Below are positions 56,535 to 64,000 of a stretch of 64,000 nt of DNA, piece after piece. Positions within the stretch are counted from its first letter, which is position 1. The number at the start of each line of letters is the position of its first letter. Under the pieces are notes generated by a model that searched no databases, was not told the origin of the DNA, and saw only the letters and a program-made list of their open reading frames with translations. Both the position numbers and the translations under genes were made by a program. This DNA is from Trissonchulus latispiculum. Taxonomy: Eukaryota; Nematoda; Enoplea; Enoplida; Ironidae. The stretch spans positions 1-64,000 of the forward strand of contig JASAND010024176.1 in NCBI GenBank assembly GCA_030248195.1. Reading direction: 5' to 3'.

Positions 56535-58195
56535 GGCGGTCCGGGGTCGGACCCTGGTCAGGGGTCCGGACCGTGGACCAGGCCCAAAATGGCCAAAAAT
56601 CGATTTTTCCAAAAGTGGCCAAGTTTGGTATCAAATGAAAGCCCTTGGTGAGGCGAACATTTTTTGTCATTGGAGGACCCCTCCAAAGTGGTCCCAGCGG
56701 CCTGTGGCGCCCTGACCAGGGTCCGGACCGGTCCAAAATGGTCAAAAATCGATTTTTCCAAAAGTGGCCAAATTTGGTATCAAATGAAAGCCCTTGGTGA
56801 GGCGAACATTTTTTCTCATTGGAGGACCCCTCCAAAGTGGTCCCAGTGGCCTGTGGCGCCCTGACCAGGGTCTGGACTGGTCAAAAATCGATTTTTCCAA
56901 AAGTGGCCAAGTTTGGTATCAAATGAAAGCCCTTGGTGAGGCAAACATTTTTCTCATTGGAGGACCCCTCCAAAGTGGCCCCAGCGGCCTGTGGCGCCCT
57001 GACCAGGGTCCGGACTGGTCGAAATTCGATTTTTTAAAAAATTTCCATGTTTGGTATCAAATGAAAGCCCTTGGTGAGGCGAACATTTTTTGTCATTGGA
57101 GGACCCCTCCAAAGTGGTCCCAGCGGCCTGTGGCGCCCTGACCAGGGTCCGGACCGGTCCAAAATGGTCAAAAATCGATTTTTACAAAATTGGCCATGTT
57201 TGGTATCAAATGAAAGCCCTTGGTGAGGCGAACATTTTTTGTCATTGGAGGACCCCTCCAAAGTGGTCCCAGCGGCCTGTGGCGCCCTGACCAGGGTCCG
57301 GACCGGTCCAAAATGGTCAAAAATCGATTTTTCCAAAAGTGGCCAAGTTTGGTATCAAATGAAAGCCCTTGGTGAGGCGAACATTTTTTCTCATTGGAGG
57401 ACCCCTCCAAAGTGGTCCCAGTGGCCTGTGGCGCCCTGACCAGGGTCTGGACTGGTCAAAAATCGATTTTTTTAAAAATTTCCATGTTTGGTATCAAATG
57501 AAAGCCCTTGGTGAGGCTGAGGCGAACATGTTTTCTCATTGGAGGACCCCTCCAAAGTGGCCCCAGCGGCCTGTGGCGCCCTGACCAGGGTCCGGAGTGG
57601 TCGAAATTCGATTTTTTAAAAAATTTCCATGTTTGGTATCAAATGAAAGCCCTTGGTGAGGCTGAGGCGAACATTTTTTGTCATTTGAGGACCCCTCCAA
57701 AGTGGCCCCAGCGGCCTGTGGCGCCCTGACAAGGGTCCGGACTGGTCAAAAATCGATTTTTTAAAAAAATTCCGACTTTGGTATCAAATGAAAGCCCTTG
57801 GTGAGGCGAACATTTTTTCTCATTGGAGGACCCCTCCAAAGTGGTCCCAGTGGCCTGTGGCGCCCTGACCAGGGTCCGGAGTGGTCGAAATTCGATTTTT
57901 TAAAAAATTTCCGTGTTTGGTATCAAATGAAAGTCCTTGGTGAGGCAAACATTTTTTCGCACTGGAGGACCCCTCCAAAGTGGCCCCAGCGGCCTGTGGC
58001 GCCCTGACCAGGGTCCGGACCGGTCAAAAATCGAGTTTTCCAAAAGTGGCCAAGTTTGGTATCAAATGAAAGCCCTTGGTGAGGCAAACATTTTTCTCAT
58101 TGGAGGACCTCTCCAAAGTGGCCCCAGCGGCCTGTGGCGCCCTGACCAGGGTCCGGAGTGGTCGAAAATCGATTTTTTTCAAAAGTGGCCAACCG
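56535..58195. repeat. Tandem satellite, about 146-bp period, 11 copies
   Basis: The phrase TTTGGTATCAAATGAAAG recurs 11 times at intervals of about 137-151 bases. Each unit also holds CCTGACCAGGGTCCGGA, an AAAAATCGATTTTT palindrome and GGAGGACCCCTCCAAAGTGG. The many similar ORFs on both strands are by-products of the repeat and not genes. Confidence 0.95.
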
Positions 58196-58800
58196 CACAT
58201 CATCAGTCATTCAGAAAATTGCGTTAAACACTCATTTGCGTTCCAAATTCGCATAAAAGAGCCTGCTATTTAAATTTCTATCGTTCTCCACGCGCCGCTG
58301 CTACCTCCCCCCCTTCCGCACATCATCAGCCATTCAGAAAATTGCGCTAAACACTCATTTGCCTTCTCAAATTCGCATATAAGAGCCTGCTATTAACATC
58401 TCTGTGTCCCCACGCGGCGCCGCTGCTTTCCCCCCCCCCAAATATCGGCATCCGATCAGAGAATTGCATTAAACACTCATTTGCGTTCACAAATTCGCAT
58501 ATAAGAGCCTGCTATTTAAATCTCTGTGTCCCCACGCGGAGCCGCTGCCCTGCCCCCACCCCCCCTCGGCACATCATCAGCCAGCCATTCAGAAAACTGC
58601 GCTAAACCCACGGTTTTACGGTCTCAAATTTGCATAAAAAGTGCTATTAAAACAGTCTGCTATTTTGATTTCTATCCTACCCCACGCGGTGCCGCTACTC
58701 CCCCCCCCCCGCACATCGTCAGCCATTCAGAAAATTGCGTTAAACACTCGCTTTTGTGGGCACAACTTTGCATAAAAGGTCCTAAAAAGTATTTTGGTTT
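58196..58800. repeat. Second tandem satellite, about 122-140-bp period, 5 copies
   Basis: Units begin with GCACATCATCAGCCATTCAG at about 58195, 58317, 58441, 58569 and 58709. They share AAATTGCGTTAAACACTCATTTG and a C-rich end (CCACGCGGCGCCGCTGC). Copies diverge toward the right end. Confidence 0.9.
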
Positions 58801-59691
58801 TTGTCCTAACCCCGACATTGCTACACACATCTTAACCGTGAAAACGCCGGTTGCTTATTAAAGTCGAAAAGTAATCCGTATGTGATCTACAGCGGAAAAA
58901 TACAAGAAACTAGTAACAAAAATGCCCTAACGGTCATTGCTAAAGGGGAGAATATGGAAATGCTGCTAAAGCGGAAAAATGCCAATAGTTTCGTGCAGAT
59001 TAATGTCTACTCAGCGCCTAAAATGATTGAAACCAGTTTTTGGCGCAGAATAGGGAATCTAGCCAGCGCCTAAAATGATTGAAACCAGCTTTTTGGTGCA
59101 GAATAGGGAATCTAGTCAGCGCCTAAAATGATTGAAACCGGCTCTTTGGTGCAGAATAGGCGCCTCTCGCCATCCACCCTATTCGCGTGAACTCGAAGAA
59201 TTATCGTAGAATGAACTTAGCAAATAAGCACTTGACATTTGCGTGGATACCTGTGTCACATAGGCTGTGTGTAAGTGTGCGTGTAAGTGCATCAGCAGTT
59301 CCTCGTGAAGTTCGAAAAAACCAGTTTACTTTAGGTAGAGGGATGATGCGTAATCACAAACAATGCCAGGTGTCGTACAATTATTTGCGTACAGCTGAGT
59401 GTATGAACTCATGCATTATGCTAACCTTGGTTTGCACATGTTGCTCAGGAGGTTGAACAAAATTTATCATGGAACAAAATTTATTATGTTAAATATACTT
59501 ACACGTTTATGTATTGTATGTGCTATATACGCTATCGTGGTGGAGAATTTGAGTGGACTTGACGAAGCCAAATGCGTTTATGTACATACAGTACGTAGAC
59601 GTATTTTACTATAGGGGCGCGGTAACTAAATTTTTTCATAGCGACTCGCGGTAACTAAATTTTTTCATAGCGACTGTTTCATATTCATTTC

Positions 59692-59861
59692 TAATAACAT
59701 ATGGGCTTTAATGTAACAACAATCTCATGCAACTGATGACTTATAATGAAAAAGGTTTCCTTTTATAGTGTCTAAAAGGTGATTTCTTAGAACTTTCATT
59801 ACGATAGTTTCTAAGTATTGGTTCATAACTTTGTTGTCATCTAACAAGGCTATCACCAACA
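59692..59861 (-). repeat. Copia 3' LTR (left on the + strand)
   Basis: 170 bases, TGTTGG...TGTTATTA on the sense strand; same sequence as 62708-62877. Confidence 0.92.
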
Positions 59862-59870
59862 CTCCCACTT
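59862..59870 (-). other. Copia polypurine tract
   Basis: AAGTGGGAG on the sense strand, directly before the 3' LTR; the primer site for plus-strand DNA synthesis in LTR elements. Confidence 0.75.
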
Positions 59871-61344
59871 AGCCGGTTAGATGGCAAACACCAATCTTTG
59901 ATCCAAGTTCTGCAAATCTGGCTTTGGGAAGTGGATTAGTCAGTAGGTCCGCTTCCATTCCTGCCGTGGGACAGCAAACTGACAGACATCTCCCACTGCA
60001 ACCGCAATGTCTGGATGCGTTGCTGTTGCAGCATAGAGGAGTCCGCCAACCACAGTTGATACAGCTTCTTCTCTGGATCCAGCTTCTGTAGTGTCCAAAT
60101 TCTTCGATATGGTTCCTGGATCCAGTGGAAACAGCTGAATCGTAGATATTCACCCCAGCACAAGCGAAATGGCTTCCTGAGGCTCCTGGAGAGGCATCGT
60201 TTCTTTGTACTCTTTGTCGACGTTCCTCTTCTAGTTCTCGTAGCCTTTCTGCTGGCTTCCAAAATTCTCTAGGCTGTCGTCTGTTTCGTTTCGACCGACG
60301 TAGTTCTTCTGTAGGTTGCTCGCCTTCTTCGTTTTCTTGATTTGGTGCGTTGTTATTTTCAGCTTCACTTTCTTCAGACGAACCACTGTCACTGTCTGAA
60401 CCAGGACGATGAAGTTGTGAACTTGGGTTTTCGTTTCTAATACGAAACCCAAAGCTTGTTTCATCGAACACAACATCACGGCTGGTAAAGACTTTATTTT
60501 TCTTAACACCGAATAATCTGTAGCCTTTTGCTTGTGAGCTGTAGCCAACCAAGCGGCATAATTTACTTTTGGGATCAAACTTCTCTCTTTGATTTTTCAG
60601 CACATGAGAGTAAGCATTGCACCCGAAAACTCTGAAGTGCTGAACACTAGGCTTTTTACCATAGAACACTTCGAATGGTGTCTTTTCTAAACTTCTTGAG
60701 GGTGAACGATTTTTGAGGTAGGCAGCTGTTGATACCGCCTCAGCCCAAAATTTGTTGTCTAGTCTTGCCGCTGCTAGCATAGTCCTTCCCATTTCTACCA
60801 AAGTTCGGTTTGTTCGCTCAGCCAAGCCGTTCTGTTCCGGGGTGTGAGGAACAGTACGTTGGTGAACAATTCCTTTAGTTTTGCAGAAGAGTTGAAATTC
60901 CGTTGAGTCATACTCTCCTCCGTTGTCTGTGCGAAGGACTTTTATTCTTTTTCCCGTTTGGTTTGAAACTTCAGCTTCAAATTCTTTAAACTTCATGAAA
61001 ACTTCGCTTTTATTCTTCAGGAAGTAGACATAAGTCAGACGCGACTTATCGTCTATGAAAGTTAGAAAATAACGGGATCCACGTATTGAGGAAGTTTTCA
61101 TAGGCCCGCAAAGGTCTGAATGAACTGTTTCTAAGACTTCATTCGCTCTATTTTCGGTTCTTTTTGGAAATGGTAACCGATGCTGCTTGCCCTGGACACA
61201 CGGGGGACAAAACTTTAATTCACAGTTGGACAGTGCTAATCCTTTAACCATGTCCTTTTTCACTAGATTTTGTAGACTAGTTTCGTTTGTGTCCAAATCG
61301 TTGATGCCAAATATTGACATCATCAGCTTTAGCCACATTTGCAT
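59869..61344 (-). pseudogene. Copia pol remnant: integrase, deleted RT, C-terminal end
   Basis: After a frame change relative to gag (near 61290) the frame encodes the integrase zinc finger (CELKFCPPCVQGK with the His pair in the preceding HQRFGH), then the catalytic triad regions ETVHSDLCGPM, RTDNGGEYDSTEF and EQNGLAERTNR. VFGCNAYSHV and VVFDETSFGF follow. An acidic and basic linker runs to about 60180. Then only the late RT trace (GGLLYAATATHPDIAVAV, in a shifted frame) and the C-terminal EADLLTNPLPKARFAEL remain. Motifs A and YVDD of RT are absent. Confidence 0.9.
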
Positions 61345-62683
61345 AGTGACTGATTCCCTGACATTTCAGTTTATACAGTTTTCCAGACACCTCAGCTATG
61401 CCCAAGGTTCTACCCTTTTTGTAAATGAAACACTTTTCTTTTGTGAACTTTACAATATTTCCCCGTTTTGTGATGGCCCTGACGGAAAGTAGGTTCATCG
61501 CCAGTTCTGGGACATGAAAAACGTCATTTACCCTTACGTCCCTGTTACCCGAGGGCAAAGTTACAGTCAAGGCCACTGAACCCTTCCCTACCGCCTGAAC
61601 CAGTTTACCATCACCCAATTTAACGTTTTCAGGGACCGCCAAGCTTACATACCCTTGAATCCAATCCTTGCGATTGGACATATGTTGTGACGCCCCACTG
61701 TCAACATACCACGACGGATCATCTTTACGAGCCACGGCAGCTGAGGTGGTGACTTCTTCGGATGTGACAGCAAAAGCATCACACCCCCCGGATTCATCAT
61801 CGGATTCATCGCATTCTTGCTTCAACGCCGCACTCACTCTTCTGACTGAATCCTTTCTTGGATACAGATGCGGATTCTTCCTAGCTTTAAATTCATACGC
61901 AAAATGTCCCGGTTTACTACAATTATAACAGTTACCCTTTTTAAGGTTCTTCTTCTGACCTCCGTTGTATCGCAATGACAAAGCTTTCTCCGACGAACTC
62001 CAAGCTCTATCATTTTCTATCTGATCTTTACGCTTTTCTTCTACTTGAAGAAGGCGGGTTTGAACAAAGGCCAAGGAAAGGTCTCCAGCGCGCGAATCGA
62101 GGGCAGTGATCAGGGGTCCATAGGAATCGGGAAGACTGGCCAGTAGGATAATCACAATGTCCTCTTCTCCGATTGGTGAATCGATCGCTGCGAGCTGATC
62201 AGACAGGTCTTTCACGTGGTTGATGTGGGTCAGAACGTCATCACCTTCATCCATTGTGATTCGGAACAGTTTCTTGCGCAGAAACAGTTTATTGGCTAGG
62301 GTGTTCCTTTCGTAGTGACTTCGAAGACTTTCCCATGCGTCTTTGGCACTTTTCGCTGATTTGACGAGGAAAATCTGACTGTCGTCAAGCGCCAAAACGA
62401 TTGTGGCCAACGCTTTATTGGCCCGCTTTCGAAATGTTCTCTCTTGTGCATCTGTGGCGTTCTCCTGCAATGTCTCACTTTCATCGACGAATCCCCACAA
62501 ATCTTTATCTGTGAGCATCATCTGCATTTTGAACTTCCAAGTGGGGTAGTTCTCTCCTTTGAACTTGTCGATGACGAGACCACTCTTCGTTTTTTCATCC
62601 ATTTCTTCGGTCTGGTGACTTAAGAAATTGCTGTCGGCAATCACCAAACAAATGATGAAAAACAAGGCCAGCACAAGTTGCAT
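61277..62683 (-). CDS. Copia gag and protease frame
   Basis: 468 codons, uninterrupted. The usual Copia gag start is probably the Met at 62602 (MDEKTKSGLVIDKFKGENYP); the frame also extends 27 codons upstream to 62683 with a hydrophobic stretch (LVLALFFIICLVIA). The gag capsid region (about 30-230) leads to a zinc knuckle CYNCSKPGHFAYEF in which the last Cys of CCHC is replaced by Phe. The protease site is WYVDSGASQHM. The frame ends with the pre-integrase IWHQRFGH. Gag could assemble particles; the altered knuckle may weaken RNA binding (inference). Confidence 0.9.
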   Translation of the reverse strand: MQLVLALFFIICLVIADSNFLSHQTEEMDEKTKSGLVIDKFKGENYPTWKFKMQMMLTDKDLWGFVDESETLQENATDAQERTFRKRANKALATIVLALDDSQIFLVKSAKSAKDAWESLRSHYERNTLANKLFLRKKLFRITMDEGDDVLTHINHVKDLSDQLAAIDSPIGEEDIVIILLASLPDSYGPLITALDSRAGDLSLAFVQTRLLQVEEKRKDQIENDRAWSSSEKALSLRYNGGQKKNLKKGNCYNCSKPGHFAYEFKARKNPHLYPRKDSVRRVSAALKQECDESDDESGGCDAFAVTSEEVTTSAAVARKDDPSWYVDSGASQHMSNRKDWIQGYVSLAVPENVKLGDGKLVQAVGKGSVALTVTLPSGNRDVRVNDVFHVPELAMNLLSVRAITKRGNIVKFTKEKCFIYKKGRTLGIAEVSGKLYKLKCQGISHYANVAKADDVNIWHQRFGHKRN

Positions 62684-62692
62684 CAGTTACAG

Positions 62693-62707
62693 GCTGGGCC
62701 CATAACC
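62693..62707 (-). other. Copia primer-binding site (internal initiator-tRNA-Met type)
   Basis: Immediately inside the 5' LTR the sense strand reads GGTTATGGGCCCAGC. It is complementary to the anticodon stem-loop of animal initiator tRNA-Met (GCTGGGCCCATAACC), the internal (half-tRNA) priming known for Drosophila copia. Confidence 0.8.
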
Positions 62708-62877
62708 TAATAACATATGGGCTTTAATGTAACAACAATCTCATGCAACTGATGACTTATAATGAAAAAGGTTTCCTTTTATAGTGTCTAAAAGGTGATT
62801 TCTTAGAACTTTCATTACGATAGTTTCTAAGTATTGGTTCATAACTTTGTTGTCATCTAACAAGGCTATCACCAACA
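62708..62877 (-). repeat. Copia 5' LTR (right on the + strand)
   Basis: 170 bases, same sequence as 59692-59861; followed outside by ATTTC, the target duplication. Confidence 0.92.
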
Positions 62878-63385
62878 ATTTCATTCAGTCACAGCGGAGG
62901 CCACATTACATGACACCATCACGTGTTCAGTCCAGCAGACAGCTCCTTGTGCGGAATTACTTTATCATTTCGACTCACAAGTTACGTATCTCATAAGCCT
63001 TCTCAAACCAATGTATTATACTCACGCCATTGTGATTGTGTTATCTGAGCACTTCACGCGAATAGGGTGGATGGCGAGAGGCGCCTATTCTACCCCAGAC
63101 GCTGGTTTCAATCATTTTAGGCGCTGACTAGCTTCCCTATTCTGCACCAAAGAGCCGGTTTCAATCATTTTAGGCGCTGACTAGATTCCCTATTCTGCAG
63201 CAAAAAGCTGGTTTCAATCATTTTAGGCGCTGGCTAGATTCCCTATTCTGCGCCAAAAACTGGTTTCAATCATTTTAGGCGCTGAGTAGACATTAATCTG
63301 CACGAAACTATTGGCATTTTTCCGCTTTAGCAGCATTTCCCTATTCTCCCCTTTAGCAATGACCGTTAGGGCATTTTTGTTACTA

Positions 63386-64000
63386 GTGTTATATCATGAG
63401 GAAGTTACGTAAGCTATACACATTTATAATACCTGGACATAGTTTTGTTGAACACTTCGTCTAAAAGAGCTGCCACTAGTGAGATCTTCGTCGCTGAGCA
63501 AATCTGAAAAGTTTAAAACCAAAATATATAAGTCATATGTTCTCATAACGAAATCTACTAAATCTAATGCGGTTTTCGTCCGGAAGCATCAAATCTACTC
63601 CAGCGCCAAGTTATTAGCACAAATTATTTCTCATCAACGTCATCATCATCATCCACCATCACAAATCATTTGTCGCTAAATTTGTTCTATTTATTTTTGG
63701 AGTGTGGTGGATAATGTTAGAACTAGAATCTTATTTGCTCTCTAGGTTATTTTGGCATGATCTCTGGATTTCTCGGATGCCTAATGTCTATCTTTTAGCT
63801 AAAAATATCTAAGCTAAAAATGTAAGGAGGAAGGGAGGATCCTCCGTGCTCTGAAATCGTCAAAAATTTACGGTGAACTAAATCTAAAAAATTGACTGTA
63901 GTCAGCGCGTTCCCGAAGACCTTCACGGAAGTCAGAGAGCAGATTCCCACCCCAGAATATATATAAATTCCCACCACACTAAAAATCATTCTCAGTATAT
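63386..64000. other. No gene recognised; dispersed repeat copy
   Basis: 63545-63635 repeats 55365-55445 (shared GAAGCATCAAA and CGCCAAGTT blocks). Otherwise AT-rich without a supported exon up to the end of the window. Confidence 0.5.

Larger units (their letters stand above)
59692..62877 (-). mobile_element. Copia-type LTR retrotransposon, RT-deleted, identical LTRs
   Basis: Two 170-bp LTRs (59692-59861 and 62708-62877) appear identical. They start TGTTGG on the element's sense strand and are flanked by the 5-bp duplication ATTTC (59687-59691 and 62878-62882). The gene order is gag, protease, integrase, as in Copia. The RT core and RNase H are missing: after the integrase only a trace of late RT (about 60030-59935) and the last residues of pol remain. 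The identical LTRs indicate a recent insertion, presumably mobilised by a complete relative. Confidence 0.93.
58913..63383. mobile_element. Large TIR DNA element, split by a Copia insertion
   Basis: The ends GTAACAAAAATGCCCTAACGG and the matching reverse complement pair over about 280-330 bases (58913-59190 and 63055-63383). TA flanks both sides (58911-58912 and 63384-63385). Each arm contains three to four tandem units of about 57 bases with GCGCCTAAAATGATTGAAACC. Without the Copia element it is about 1.3 kb and has no transposase, so it is non-autonomous. TA duplication would suit a Tc1/mariner-type element, but TA is short and could be chance. Confidence 0.75.

Noticed and set aside
56385..58273. 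Family of similar ORFs of 60-124 residues
   Set aside because: All are readings of the 146-bp satellite, present on both strands with the same period.
59022..59165. CRISPR-like regularly spaced repeats
   Set aside because: The units are arms of a eukaryotic TIR element, directly adjoining without unique spacers, in an animal genome.

Overview
This window looks like nuclear DNA of an invertebrate metazoan. It is AT-rich and intron-rich, with GT-AG introns, animal-type genes (a prominin and a DEG/ENaC channel) and an exceptional density of nested transposable elements. A sponge or another marine invertebrate is plausible, but nothing here fixes the species.

Two host genes can be assembled. 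(1) A DEG/ENaC-type sodium channel gene or recent pseudogene lies on the + strand (3236-9042, three recognisable exons). It encodes an extracellular Cys-rich domain and a canonical second membrane segment, with one apparent 1-nt frameshift near 3600-3630. Its last intron holds three inverted-repeat elements, one inside another. The innermost has a perfect 9-bp target duplication and carries a captured, exon-like fragment (Pack-MULE-like). (2) A prominin (CD133 family) gene lies on the - strand, from 54342 (first transmembrane segment) to the stop codon at 21646. I assembled 19 exons by matching splice sites and phases. Together they give 2421 coding bases, exactly in frame, for 806 residues and all five membrane segments. 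The N-terminal exon(s) were not found. Its introns hold most of the mobile DNA of the window.

Layout: 1-732 foldback element; 3.2-9.0 kb channel gene; 9.1-9.9 kb foldback element; 11.3-13.1 kb hAT-like element with 8-bp target duplication, then a GTTAA-rich MITE; 15.1-16.7 kb truncated LINE; 18.4-20.05 kb Penelope-like reverse transcriptase pseudogene; 21.6-54.3 kb prominin. Prominin intron 16 contains a 6.9-kb, apparently intact DNA transposon (23597-30477) with 214-bp inverted repeats, TTA target duplications and two convergent genes: a Tudor-like/coiled-coil/BEN-like protein and a DDE transposase with a C-terminal zinc finger. Intron 14 holds a tRNA-derived SINE. Intron 10 holds a nest of hAT-like MITEs. 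Intron 3 holds a full-length but decayed LINE (41129-50697) into which a second copy of the same family inserted in antisense (45063-49800). Both LINE copies carry a 2A-like NPGP motif near the N terminus. From 55 to 64 kb lie two tandem satellites and a TIR element split by a deleted Copia retrotransposon with identical LTRs (59692-62877).

The strongest candidate for an undescribed system is the two-gene BEN/DDE transposon at 23.6-30.5 kb. All function assignments come from reading motifs by eye; no database search was possible.
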